Positions 27,201-34,982 of a stretch of DNA of 64,000 nt are shown here, piece by piece (position 1 is the first letter of the stretch; every line of letters begins with the position of its first letter). The DNA comes from Leptotrichia hongkongensis. Lineage in GTDB: Bacteria > Fusobacteriota > Fusobacteriia > Fusobacteriales > Leptotrichiaceae. The stretch spans positions 1-64,000 of the forward strand of contig NZ_JBGORW010000004.1 in assembly GCF_041538065.1 (NCBI RefSeq), written 5' to 3'. The notes beneath the pieces were generated by a model that was given only the letters and a program-made list of their open reading frames with translations, ran no database searches and was not told the DNA's origin. The position numbers were made by a program, and so were the translations under genes.

Positions 27201-27705
27201 TATCAGCAGTATTATTTACGCTTTCTTTTTTAAAATGTGCCTTGTTCTCTTCCAATGAATTTTTTATTGATTGTATTTGATTTAGTTTTTTTTGCAAATC
27301 ATTTTCAAAAACTTCTAAATCTTCTTCAGTACAATTTTCTTCCTTCAATATTTTATTCAAAACATTAAAATATTTTTCATTTCTAACATCATATTCATTA
27401 AACCCTTCAATTTCTATTTTTTCAGTATTTTCATTAAATATTGTTATTTTCTTATTGTCGATTATTAGTTTTACTTTAGAAAAATAATTTTTAGCTTTTT
27501 CTCTTCTTTCTTTATTTTGCTCTTTACATTGCTCATAATTTTTTACATAAAAATCTAATGTTTTTAGAAATAATTCTGTCGTTTTTGTTTTTATATCATA
27601 AAATCTTTCCTCAGTAACATCTTTTTCTATCTCATTACTTTTTATCAACTTTCCTTTTTCCTTATATTTCTTATGAGAAATACCATCAATTTTAGTAATT
27701 TTCAT
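24292..27705 (-). CDS. cas13a: CRISPR-associated RNA-guided RNase Cas13a (C2c2), type VI-A effector
   Basis: Single large effector that processes its own crRNA, binds target RNA and then cleaves RNA through two HEPN domains. 1137 residues, typical of 1120-1390 in the family. Both R-x4-H nuclease motifs are intact: RHEIIH (R463, H468, codons at 26302-26319) and RNYIAH (R1036, H1041, codons at 24583-24600). From memory it resembles L. wadei Cas13a along most of its length: the opening KITKIDGISHKKY, IRNCGKYNAY, GVSSSAYFSLRNIL, FKQLNSANVF, VSFVPSFTK, KDAQIYLLKNIYYG, LKILHRLVGFTSIWERDLRFRL and LRKLLDYDRKLKNAVMKSI. The ATG at 27705 sits six bases after AGGAGG. cas1 and cas2 follow in the same operon. 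Confidence 0.98.
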   Translation of the reverse strand: MKITKIDGISHKKYKEKGKLIKSNEIEKDVTEERFYDIKTKTTELFLKTLDFYVKNYEQCKEQNKERREKAKNYFSKVKLIIDNKKITIFNENTEKIEIEGFNEYDVRNEKYFNVLNKILKEENCTEEDLEVFENDLQKKLNQIQSIKNSLEENKAHFKKESVNNTADRVKGNNKKSLFYEYYRISSKHQEYVNNIFEAFDKLYSNSHEAMNNLFSEITKDSKDRNIRKIREAYHEILNKNKTEFGEELYKKIQDNRNNFDKLLEIEPEIKELTKSQIFYKYYIDKVNLDETSIKHCFCHLVEIEVNQLLKNYVYSKRNINKKKLENIFEYCKLRNLVKNKLVNKLNNYIRNCGKYNAYISNNDVVVNSEKISEIRTKEAFLRSIIGVSSSAYFSLRNILNTDNTQDITNKVDKEVDKLYQENKKIELEERLKLFFGNYFDINNQQEIKVFLMNIDKIISSIRHEIIHFKMETNAQNIFEFNNVNLGNTAKNIFSNEINEEKIKFKIFKQLNSANVFDYLSNKDITEYMDKVIFSFTNRKVSFVPSFTKIYNRVQDLANSLEIKEWKIPDESEGKDAQIYLLKNIYYGKFLDKFLNEENGIFISIKDKIIELNKNQNEDKHCKFKKFKSVNEKNPKKYLEIIQSLYMINIEEIDSERKNVFLDFIQRIFLKGFFEFIKNDYNYLLELKKVQDKKNIFDSEMSEYIAGEKTLEDIGEINEIIQKIEITKIDKILNQTDRINCFYLLLKLLNYKEITELKGNLEKYQIFSKTNIYEKELMLLNIVNLDNNKVKIENFKISAEEIGKFIEKISKKRKNQTFGELRNFEKIENTGEYYNIYSDDNNIKNMRNLYNIKKYGMLDLLERISEKANYCIKKEDLKEYDRLKKKLEDKKTDFYKIQKDLHYKYQKKYENFSEKNNTEDYEKYKKSIENIEKYVHLKNKIEFNELNLLQSLLLKILHRLVGFTSIWERDLRFRLTGEFPDELDIIEIFSHDNKNNSVYKSGQICPKYEQFISTHVEYQNNNKMKNVKFDDNTPVRNYIAHFNYLPNPKYSILKMMEKLRKLLDYDRKLKNAVMKSIKDILEEYGFKAEFIINSDKEIILNSVKSVEIIHLGKEDLKSHRNSEDLCKLVKAMLEYSK

Positions 27706-27794
27706 ACACATCCTCCTAAATATCTTTTTATATTAATCGAACATTTTAAATCCATTTCACATCTTTCTAATCAAAAATACAATTTTCCATTTTT

Positions 27795-27822
27795 AGTATA
27801 CCACATCAGTATTAAATTTCAA
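27795..27822 (-). promoter_or_regulatory. Promoter of the cas13a-cas1-cas2 operon
   Basis: TTGAAA (27817-27822) and TATACT (27795-27800) are 16 bp apart, with a TGG extension before TATACT. The predicted 5' untranslated region is about 83 nt. It diverges from the esterase promoter at 27892. Confidence 0.75.
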
Positions 27823-27891
27823 AAAATCAAAGAAACTTGCTAAATGTTGGAATAAATATTTGATTAAATTTATTTTTTATTATTAAACATT

Positions 27892-27919
27892 TTGAAATAT
27901 GAAAAAATTATGGTAAAAT
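27892..27919 (+). promoter_or_regulatory. Promoter of the esterase gene
   Basis: TTGAAA (27892-27897) and TAAAAT (27914-27919) with 16-bp spacing and a TGG extension. The gene starts at 27967. Confidence 0.6.
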
Positions 27920-27966
27920 TTATAAAAGGTTTTTATTTATTCAATAAGGAAAAGGAGAAATTGTTT

Positions 27967-29268
27967 ATGAAAAAAGTAGTATTATTTTGTACAGTATTCG
28001 GAATGTTATTATCAACGATATTTATTTCAGCAGAAACAACTACTGCGTTCAAAACTGAGAAAATAAAATATCCTAAAGGAATTAGAGGTATCACATCTGT
28101 AACTGAAGTTTTTGGAACTGGACAGCAAGTTACACATATTATTCTGGAATTTAACGAAAAGGTAGTAAACTCACAGCTGACTAAAGATACTTTTGCCGTA
28201 TCTGACAGAACTGTTGAAAAAGTTTATTCAAATACTCAGCCAGAAAGAACTAATATCGTAAAAGATGGAAAATATGTCATTATCGAACTGAATACAAAAG
28301 ATAATGGAGCTTCTTTACGTATAGAAGGGAACAATGAAGTTGGATTTCAAATGAAAAAGGCGACTTCCAAGATAACACAAAAAGAAGACATCTTGTTTAC
28401 AAATGGTAAAAAATTGGAAAAAAGCATTGCAATACTTGAAAACAACAAAACAAAAAATTTAGTTGTGGAAAACTTTAAACAGTTTGTGTATAAAGATCCA
28501 AAAACTGGAACAAGTGTAAAGTATAATCTGTATATTCCAAAAAATTACGACAGAAATAAAAAATACCCGCTTGTATTATTTATGCACGATATGGGAGTTT
28601 TAAGTGAAGATACGAAAACTACACTATTACAAGGAAATGGTGCCATCTCATTTGCAACACCTGAAGAACAGGCAAAGCACGAAGCATTTGTGCTAGCACC
28701 ACAGTACTCAAGACAAGTGGTAAATGACAACGGAGATATTACAAGCGACTTGGATGCAACTGTCAATTTAATAAGAGAACATTTACTTTTAAAATATAGT
28801 ATTGATGATAAAAGAATTTATGCGACTGGACAATCAATGGGTGGAATGATGGCTATTGTTATGAATTACAAATATCCAGAATTATTTGCCGCTTCATATC
28901 TAGTTGCTTGTCAATGGAATGAAAAAGAAATTGCCCCTATGGCAAAAAACAATTTATGGATTACCGTTTCAACTGGAGATTCAAAAGCTTATCCAGGAAT
29001 GAACGCAATTACAAGTGAACTTATAAAAAGAGGTGGAACTGTAGCAAGAGACAGCTGGAGAGCTGATTACTCAGATACACAGTTTTTAGAAGGAGCAAGA
29101 AAAGTTATTTCTCAAAAAACAAACATAAAATACGTAACACTTGAAAAAGGTACAAATCCATACTTGCCAAAAGATGCCAATCCAGGTTCTGAACATTCAG
29201 GAACTTGGAAAGTAGCTTATAGTATACCTGGCATTAAAGACTGGATGTTTTCTCAAGCTAAGCAGTGA
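27967..29268 (+). CDS. Secreted alpha/beta-hydrolase (esterase) with N-terminal Ig-like domain
   Basis: Exported serine hydrolase of 433 residues. A signal peptide (about 1-22) is followed by a beta-rich Ig-like domain (about 30-165) and a C-terminal alpha/beta-hydrolase domain (about 185-433). The nucleophile elbow is GQSMGGMM; YNLYIPKNYDRNKKYPLVLFMHD is the typical strand and oxyanion region, and the late EHSGTWKVAY offers the histidine. The layout resembles Est1-type and PHB-depolymerase-like esterases. I start at ATG 27967 because AAGGAG and a signal peptide begin there; 25 upstream codons look untranslated. It diverges from cas13a; no functional tie to CRISPR is evident. Confidence 0.85.
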   Translation: MKKVVLFCTVFGMLLSTIFISAETTTAFKTEKIKYPKGIRGITSVTEVFGTGQQVTHIILEFNEKVVNSQLTKDTFAVSDRTVEKVYSNTQPERTNIVKDGKYVIIELNTKDNGASLRIEGNNEVGFQMKKATSKITQKEDILFTNGKKLEKSIAILENNKTKNLVVENFKQFVYKDPKTGTSVKYNLYIPKNYDRNKKYPLVLFMHDMGVLSEDTKTTLLQGNGAISFATPEEQAKHEAFVLAPQYSRQVVNDNGDITSDLDATVNLIREHLLLKYSIDDKRIYATGQSMGGMMAIVMNYKYPELFAASYLVACQWNEKEIAPMAKNNLWITVSTGDSKAYPGMNAITSELIKRGGTVARDSWRADYSDTQFLEGARKVISQKTNIKYVTLEKGTNPYLPKDANPGSEHSGTWKVAYSIPGIKDWMFSQAKQ

Positions 29269-29316
29269 ACAGCGTTAAAGAATTTTAAATAAAAATTTGA
29301 AAGCGAGAAATAAAAA

Positions 29317-30045
29317 GTGGAAGAATTAAGAGAAGTATTGAAAACTGAAGATTTGACACAAACTGAATATCAAGGCAGAACTTTTGAAGTATTAATAAAA
29401 TCATTTAAAACACATAAAAAGTTTTTATTTCCAGCTTTTGTATTGTTTGGAATTAATGGATATGTATTAAAAAACTTTATTGTGTTTCACACAATCAGCA
29501 AAGAAGAACTAATTACAAGTTTTTTAATTACAGTGGCAATTGAGTTTATACTAAGTTTATTTCAAAATAGTGTTATAAGTAAAATTAGAGGGAAAAATGA
29601 ACTGGATAAAACTAATTTAATATTTAGGTCCATTGTTCTAAGTATAATAATGACTTCAATAAATTTTAGTATTCTTATGATGAGCAACAACTTGGCATCC
29701 TCTGTAATTACAATTGTGCTTGCACTCTGTTTTTCATATTTCAGACAAGTTTATCTATCTAGAGACCTTAATTTTTTTGAATCTATTGAAGAAAATTTTA
29801 AACTTCTAGATGGAAATAGAAAAAGGATTATTCTACCTTTTATTGTTGTTAATATAATTTTTCATATTTTATCTTTCATTTTTCTTGTATTTGCTGTAAT
29901 AATCGGAAACTATTCAACAGATGCTAGTTCAGAGCTGATGGTAATAGTCATTTTAGTTCTGTTTAAACTGGCAGATGGAATAAATGAATTTTACAGAAAA
30001 ATTTTAGCAAGTATAATTTTCTTAAATGTAGAAGATAATCAATAA
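29317..30045 (+). CDS. Hypothetical membrane protein
   Basis: A 242-residue protein with a soluble N-terminus of about 30 residues and about six hydrophobic helices (from LFPAFVLFGINGYVLKNFIVF onward). It has no motif I recognise. The start is a GTG at 29317 with a weak upstream site (GCGAG). It lies 48 bp after the esterase and 31 bp before another membrane protein, so the three genes probably form one transcript. Confidence 0.65.
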   Translation: MEELREVLKTEDLTQTEYQGRTFEVLIKSFKTHKKFLFPAFVLFGINGYVLKNFIVFHTISKEELITSFLITVAIEFILSLFQNSVISKIRGKNELDKTNLIFRSIVLSIIMTSINFSILMMSNNLASSVITIVLALCFSYFRQVYLSRDLNFFESIEENFKLLDGNRKRIILPFIVVNIIFHILSFIFLVFAVIIGNYSTDASSELMVIVILVLFKLADGINEFYRKILASIIFLNVEDNQ

Positions 30046-30076
30046 ATCAAATGAAAAATTTAGAAAGGAGGCGCTA

Positions 30077-30745
30077 TTGACTTTTAGTTATTTTAGCCCT
30101 ATTCATATAGAAACTTTTATTGTTTCAATTTTATTTTGCGTATTTTTATTCTATATTCCAAAATTTTTTAAGAATATAGATATAAAAAAATATTCAACAT
30201 TTTTAGGATATTTTTTGTTAATATTTAAAATAGTTGATTCGATTTATAGGCTGATGTATCAGAATGAACCTATAACCAATGTTACACCTGTGCATCTTTG
30301 TAATTTTGCAGCAATTTTCGCAGGATTGTATTTAATTTTTAGAACAAAATTTTTATATAATGTAGTTTATTATTTAACTTTTGGACCGGTATTGGCGTTA
30401 ATCTTGCCTGGGATAATTTACTATCATGACAACTATTATGTCTATATTTTTATGATAATGCATGCACTTATTGTATTTACAGCTTTTTTTGGATATGAGT
30501 ATCTAGGTGAAAGACCTACAAAAAAAGGATTTATTCAATCAATAATCGCATTACTTCTTATATTTCTTTATGCGTTTATCTACAACTTTATCTTTAAGGA
30601 AATAAATGCAATGTTTTTAAAAAGCCACATTATCCCACAAGTGAAGTTTATAAATCCTATCTGGTTATATGATATTGTTCTGATTTCTACAATGATTTTT
30701 TTAGAATTTTTGTTATATTTGCCAGTTATGAAAAGAAAAGTTTAA
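30077..30745 (+). CDS. YwaF/TIGR02206-type integral membrane protein
   Basis: A 222-residue protein with about six to seven transmembrane helices. The segment NVTPVHLCNFAAIFAGL matches the conserved L-HLCN-A motif of the TIGR02206 (B. subtilis YwaF) family, whose function is unknown; the fold has been compared with TMEM164-type acyltransferases. It begins with TTG at 30077, directed by a strong AAGGAGG six bases upstream. It ends a three-gene transcript. Confidence 0.75.
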   Translation: MTFSYFSPIHIETFIVSILFCVFLFYIPKFFKNIDIKKYSTFLGYFLLIFKIVDSIYRLMYQNEPITNVTPVHLCNFAAIFAGLYLIFRTKFLYNVVYYLTFGPVLALILPGIIYYHDNYYVYIFMIMHALIVFTAFFGYEYLGERPTKKGFIQSIIALLLIFLYAFIYNFIFKEINAMFLKSHIIPQVKFINPIWLYDIVLISTMIFLEFLLYLPVMKRKV

Positions 30746-30787
30746 TATGAATCTTTAGAAAAGTTTTAAAAAAAAATAAGAAGAAAG

Positions 30788-30852
30788 AAAAGTACACCAC
30801 TGATATTAGTATTATTATGTATCTATAATTTTAGTATTTTAGGTGTACTTTT
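30788..30852. terminator. Bidirectional terminator between convergent genes
   Basis: AAAAGTACACC (30788-30798) is a perfect inverted repeat of GGTGTACTTTT (30842-30852), an 11-bp stem with a 43-nt loop, with A and T runs on both sides. It serves the YwaF-like gene and spoVG. Confidence 0.75.
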
Positions 30853-30864
30853 TTATTAAAAATT

Positions 30865-31149
30865 TTATTCAGTTTCAGATTGAGCTGCACTTTCCTGCTC
30901 AAATTTTTCCAAAATAACTTTTGTTATTTCAGCACGAAGTTCAGGTTTAATTGGATGAACTATGTCCTTAAATTCTCCATTTGGCATTCTTCTTGATGGC
31001 ATTGCCACAAACAATCCGTTTTGTCCATCGATTATTTTTAATCCATGAATTACAAAACTTTCATCAAATGTGATGTCAGCATAAGCTCTTAATCTCTCAT
31101 TGTTTTCTGTTTGTTTTCCAATTCTAATACGAATATCAGTTACTTTCAT
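30865..31149 (-). CDS. spoVG: SpoVG family RNA/DNA-binding regulator
   Basis: A 94-residue SpoVG protein, a small nucleic-acid-binding global regulator in many bacteria. The start MKVTDIRIRIG, DESFVIHGLKIIDGQNGLFVAMPSRR and DIVHPIKPELR are highly conserved. The ATG at 31149 follows AAGGAG and matches the family start; a 12-codon extension upstream is spurious. It has its own promoter. Confidence 0.95.
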   Translation of the reverse strand: MKVTDIRIRIGKQTENNERLRAYADITFDESFVIHGLKIIDGQNGLFVAMPSRRMPNGEFKDIVHPIKPELRAEITKVILEKFEQESAAQSETE

Positions 31150-31189
31150 AAGTCTTCTCCTTGTTTGTATAAATTTATCTACCACTATA

Positions 31190-31217
31190 ATTATACCCTA
31201 TTTATCCTAAAAAACAA
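31190..31217 (-). promoter_or_regulatory. spoVG promoter
   Basis: TTGTTT (31212-31217) and TATAAT (31190-31195), 16-bp spacing, with G-rich bases before TATAAT. Confidence 0.65.
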
Positions 31218-31242
31218 GAGATAAAACAATATTTCCTCATAA

Positions 31243-31488
31243 TTATCCAATTATTTCAATATATTCGTCAATAAGTTCTTTTTTAAGGCTTTCAGGCGGT
31301 AAATCCAAAACTTTTACCTTTATATTCTTGTTAAAATACTTTATGTCAAAAATATCGCCTTTTTTTACATCATAAGAAGATTTTTTCTGCTCTCCGTTTA
31401 CAGCAATGTTTCCATTATCTGCCAATTCCTTTGCCACTGTTCTTCTTTTTATAATTCTCGTTACTTTTAAAAATTTATCTAAACGCAT
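31243..31488 (-). CDS. S4-domain RNA-binding protein (RqcP/Hsp15-like)
   Basis: An 81-residue single S4 domain protein: MRLDKFLKVTRIIKRRTVAKELADNG and AVNGEQKKSSYDVKKGDIFDI form the S4 fold. RqcP (YabO) of Firmicutes and Hsp15 of proteobacteria have this size and act in ribosome-associated quality control on stalled 50S subunits. The KRRTVAKE pattern suits RqcP. It lies 18 bp after phnD and is probably cotranscribed. Confidence 0.85.
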   Translation of the reverse strand: MRLDKFLKVTRIIKRRTVAKELADNGNIAVNGEQKKSSYDVKKGDIFDIKYFNKNIKVKVLDLPPESLKKELIDEYIEIIG

Positions 31489-31506
31489 TTTTCCCCCTCT
31501 ATTTTA

Positions 31507-32499
31507 TTACTTTATATTTTTCATTCCTTCGTACCACGCTGTATTTGTTTCCACAAATCCAACATTTGGGTTTTCTTTTAAGAAAAGTCCTCTTACTTTA
31601 CTCTTCTTGTCACTGAAAATATGTGGATTATCAGTTGTTGATTTAGCTAAAAGGGCCTTTTTGATTTTTTCCTGATCCTCTTTTGCCAAAGTTTTTGTAT
31701 TAAATACGATTGGACCATTATAAACTGGAATTGATTTTATAACTGTAAAGCTTTTTCCAGCATAATCTCCAAATGGTGCAACTGCCCCTTTTCTCACTTT
31801 ATATGTGGCTCCTGAATTAAAGTCTTTTCCAGCAGTCAGCTCATAAATTGTGAATGATTTTGGAATAGCAAATGTTGCAACATCAACATCTCCTTTAAAT
31901 AATAGAACTTGTGCTCCAGGATGCGAATTTCCAAACATAACTTTTGAAAACACTTTATTTCCAAGCACTTCATCCGTATTTTTTAATCCAAATTCTTTTA
32001 CAATGAAATTAGCTGGTATTTTAAATCCAGATGTAGAGCTGTTTGTAACAAATCCCATAGACTTACCTTTTAACTTCTTCAAGTCAAATCCATCTCCAGA
32101 ACGGTATTGATTAGCATCTTCTGCTCTAACTGCAATAAAGCTGTAATAACGTGCATCTTCTAATGTCCCACTTTCTCCAGCATTTGTAAGCACAGCCTCA
32201 ATATCCTTTGTTCTCTGTCTAGCATTCAAATATGCTTCGGCTCCTATATATGCAATTTGAGACTGTCCAGAAACAATATTCTCAACTGTAATATTATAGT
32301 CAGTCGTTGTAACAATTTCGACTTTTTTCCCAGTTGCTTCCTGCACAACCCGTGCAAACTCTTCACGTGATTTTTTCAGTGAATCATTAGTTTCATTTGG
32401 TAAAAATACAATTTTGATTGTATCATTTTTCTTGCCACAACTAATAGTAAATAGCAAGATTGCCAATAACAATAAACTTCTTAAAATATTTTTTTTCAT
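31507..32499 (-). CDS. PhnD-type phosphate/phosphonate/phosphite ABC substrate-binding lipoprotein
   Basis: A 330-residue periplasmic-binding lipoprotein: lipobox LFTISC (Cys at about 21) and a PhnD-like type II binding fold with IKIVFLPNET, AYIGAEAYLNA, GKSMGFVTNSSTSGFKIP and HPGAQVLLFKGDVDVA. The family delivers phosphonates, phosphite or phosphate to an ABC importer. No permease or ATPase gene is adjacent, so it is an orphan here; its partners must lie elsewhere. The ligand is uncertain. Confidence 0.88.
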   Translation of the reverse strand: MKKNILRSLLLLAILLFTISCGKKNDTIKIVFLPNETNDSLKKSREEFARVVQEATGKKVEIVTTTDYNITVENIVSGQSQIAYIGAEAYLNARQRTKDIEAVLTNAGESGTLEDARYYSFIAVRAEDANQYRSGDGFDLKKLKGKSMGFVTNSSTSGFKIPANFIVKEFGLKNTDEVLGNKVFSKVMFGNSHPGAQVLLFKGDVDVATFAIPKSFTIYELTAGKDFNSGATYKVRKGAVAPFGDYAGKSFTVIKSIPVYNGPIVFNTKTLAKEDQEKIKKALLAKSTTDNPHIFSDKKSKVRGLFLKENPNVGFVETNTAWYEGMKNIK

Positions 32500-32595
32500 A
32501 AATACCTCCTAAATAGTACAAATAAAATATGGTTTATTATAACATTTGTCATTTGCATAGTCAATTCTCTATAAAAATAAGTTTAATAATTTATT

Positions 32596-33342
32596 CTAAT
32601 AATAAACTATCTTTTCAAAAATCTCCCCAACCGAAAAACTCCTAACTTCCCTTTCTCCAGCCTCATTTTGTTCCATTAAAACTTCGATTTCTCCATCTTT
32701 ATTAATATTATGTGCAATTCCTGAAACAACTTCATTTCCAAATTTTAATTCAATTCTTTTGCCTTTCAGATAGTTTATTTTATTTATTTTATCCAAAATA
32801 TTTTCCCATAATCCATTTTCCAGCTGTTTACATAATATTTGAAACTCTGAAACAATATTTTTTATAACTTCATCAATTTGATATTTCTTATTTGTTAATT
32901 GTGTCAGTGAAATTGCCTTATTTTGTAAGTTTTCTGGCAATATGTTATTCACATTTATCCCAATTCCAACAATATAGACATTTTCTGTTTTTTCCAGCAA
33001 AATACCGCATAATTTCTTGTTTTCCAAATAAACATCATTTGTCCATTTAAATTTATATTCTAAATTTTCAATTTTCTTTAATCCATTTATTGTTGCAAGA
33101 CCTGCAATCAAAGGTAATTTTAAATAATTCTCGATCTCCCAGTCATCCCTTTCCTTCAAGAAAAAGCTAAAGATAGCCATTCCATCCATAGATACCCAGT
33201 CATTCTGTCTGCGTGCCTTCCCATGAGTCTGTGTTCTAGCAGAAATAACATCAAATTCTTCATGACTTTTATGATTTCTTCGTAAATAATCGTTTGTCGA
33301 ATCAAGTTCATCAAATTTATATAGATTTATATTTTCTTTCAT
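32596..33342 (-). CDS. birA: Biotin-[acetyl-CoA-carboxylase] ligase, monofunctional (BirA paralog 1)
   Basis: Attaches biotin to the lysine of carrier proteins. 248 residues, catalytic and C-terminal SH3-like domains only; the N-terminal helix-turn-helix repressor domain of E. coli BirA is absent. FDELDSTNDYLRR, ARTQTHGKARRQNDW (biotin-binding loop), YKFKWTNDVYLENKKLCGILLE and VGIGINVNN are visible. The likely client is the biotin carrier of the decarboxylase encoded 1.6 kb upstream. A second, diverged ligase is at 43071. Confidence 0.92.
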   Translation of the reverse strand: MKENINLYKFDELDSTNDYLRRNHKSHEEFDVISARTQTHGKARRQNDWVSMDGMAIFSFFLKERDDWEIENYLKLPLIAGLATINGLKKIENLEYKFKWTNDVYLENKKLCGILLEKTENVYIVGIGINVNNILPENLQNKAISLTQLTNKKYQIDEVIKNIVSEFQILCKQLENGLWENILDKINKINYLKGKRIELKFGNEVVSGIAHNINKDGEIEVLMEQNEAGEREVRSFSVGEIFEKIVYY

Positions 33343-33763
33343 TATTTTCTCCTAAATTTATTCTAATACTATTTCCCATTTATCATAAATTCGATTTAAA
33401 ATAGGAATAATTTTTTATAATATAGTTGTTTAATAGCTAATTCATAATCATTCAATTAAATTATTTTTTATTATTTTTTATATATCTTGATTAATAAATA
33501 TTTTTTCATTTTTATTTTCGTAGGATTGCTCATTGCCGCAAATCCTTATCTTGCAGCAAAGATTCATCTCAATAATTAAAATTGTAGCAAGATTGCTACG
33601 CAATAACCTATGGCTAGTCTACGACATTTCTCTGCACTGACAAAAAACTCGCTACACTCAAACAGTTTTGTCAGCACAGAAAAATGCTCCGACGGATTAT
33701 TTATACTAGGCTTTTTTTGACGAAAATTATATTTTAATTATTTTAAAATACATATAAAAAATC
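33343..33763. repeat. Intergenic stretch with nested inverted repeats, possible interspersed repeat
   Basis: No gene. From about 33521 to 33720 the DNA is less AT-rich than its surroundings and full of short inverted repeats: GTAGCAA/TTGCTAC (33584-33599), and a larger imperfect one joining CTGACAAAA (33637-33645) to TTTTGTCAG (33665-33673) with flanking pairs TCTCTGCA / CACAGA. The loop contains ACTCGCTACACTC. The look is that of a small non-autonomous or intergenic repeat element; copies elsewhere in the genome would prove it. 33343-33520 is plain AT-rich DNA. Confidence 0.5.
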
Positions 33764-33800
33764 ACTCTCACTAAGTATAAAATTTTAGATTAATGAGAGT
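33756..33800 (-). terminator. Terminator of the decarboxylase operon
   Basis: ACTCTCA (33764-33770) pairs with TGAGAGT (33794-33800); on the minus strand it is followed by GATTTTTTAT. It starts 10 bp after the oadB stop. Confidence 0.75.
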
Positions 33801-33809
33801 AACAATTTT

Positions 33810-34928
33810 TTATCTGAATATTATTAAAAGAACTCCAGCGGCAACGGCTGATCCAATTACACCTGCTATATTTGGTCCCATTGCATGCATTAACAGAAAG
33901 TTTTTTGGATTTTCTTCCTGCCCTAGTTTCTGTACAACTCTTGCTGCCATTGGAACTGCTGAAACTCCTGCTGCTCCAATCATAGGATTTACTTTTCCTT
34001 TAGTCAGTTTGTACATTATTTTTCCAAACAGTACCCCTCCTACTGTCCCAAAAGAAAATGCAATTAACCCAAGAATAATAATTTTTATTGTTACCAGACT
34101 CAAAAAATCCTTTCCGTCAGCAGTTGCTCCAACAGTTATTCCAAGCACTATTGTAATACAGTATAACAAGGCTCCTCTTGCATGTTCAACTAAATTTGAA
34201 ACAACTCCAGCCTCCTTTATAAGATTTCCAAGCATTAACATTCCGATTAACGGAGCTGATGACGGAACTAGAAGAATAACAATAATTGTTACTGCAATTG
34301 GAAAAATTATTTTTTCCCTTTGACTTACAAATCTGAGCTGTGTCATTTCCACCATTCTTTCCTTTTTTGTTGTCAAAAGTTTTATAATTGGAGGTTGAAT
34401 TACAGGAACTAAAGCCATATACGAATAGGCTGCGATAGCGATTGACCCTAGTAAATGTGGTGCCAGTTTTGTTGTCAAGTAAATGGCTGTAGGTCCGTCA
34501 GCTCCTCCAATAATTCCAATTGAAGCAGCCTCTTTTCCAGTCAGTCCTAGCAAAATGGCTCCAATAAACGCTATAAAAATCCCCAGCTGTGCAGCCGCTC
34601 CTAGCAGCAAACTTTTTGGATTTGCAATAAGCGGTCCAAAATCAGTACTTGCTCCTATTGCCAAAAATATTAGCGGTGGATAAATACCTAATTTTACTCC
34701 TTGATATAAATAGTATAAAAGTCCACCTTTTTCCATAAGCCCTTCATTTGCAACAGTAGGCAAATTTGCGAGCAGCATCCCAAAGGAAATTGGAAGCAAT
34801 AGATAAGGTTCATATTGTTTTTTTATCGCCAGATACAACAAAATTAGCGAAATTATTATCATTATAATCTGTCTTCCAGTTATCATTGATATTCCTGTTG
34901 TTCCATAAAGAATTTTTAGTAATTCCAT
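33810..34928 (-). CDS. oadB: Na+-translocating decarboxylase beta subunit (OadB/GcdB/MmdB family)
   Basis: Integral membrane subunit that decarboxylates carboxybiotin and couples this to Na+ export. 372 residues, about ten helices. Conserved features include LIANPKSLLLGAAAQLGIF, the GGADGPTAIYLTTKLAP loop, AAYSYMALVPVIQPP and the C-terminal AAGVSAVPMAARVVQ and HAMGPNIAGVIGSAVAAG, which carry the Na+ site residues in the family. It is last in the pckA-oad operon. The alpha subunit suggests oxaloacetate as substrate. Confidence 0.95.
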   Translation of the reverse strand: MELLKILYGTTGISMITGRQIIMIIISLILLYLAIKKQYEPYLLLPISFGMLLANLPTVANEGLMEKGGLLYYLYQGVKLGIYPPLIFLAIGASTDFGPLIANPKSLLLGAAAQLGIFIAFIGAILLGLTGKEAASIGIIGGADGPTAIYLTTKLAPHLLGSIAIAAYSYMALVPVIQPPIIKLLTTKKERMVEMTQLRFVSQREKIIFPIAVTIIVILLVPSSAPLIGMLMLGNLIKEAGVVSNLVEHARGALLYCITIVLGITVGATADGKDFLSLVTIKIIILGLIAFSFGTVGGVLFGKIMYKLTKGKVNPMIGAAGVSAVPMAARVVQKLGQEENPKNFLLMHAMGPNIAGVIGSAVAAGVLLIIFR

Positions 34929-34982
34929 TTGAAAACCATTCCTTTCTTTAAGGTTTTTAGTAATTTATTAGATTTTTATATT

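Noticed and set aside
27892..29268. Esterase as an accessory protein of the Cas13a locus
   Set aside because: It is divergently transcribed with its own promoter and signal peptide; secreted hydrolases have no known role with Cas13a, so adjacency alone is not enough.
33793..34323. 176-codon open frame on the plus strand opposite oadB
   Set aside because: Antisense shadow of a well-supported membrane subunit; composition (Pro/Ala/Ile/Thr) is that of reverse-complemented membrane codons and there is no ribosome binding site.
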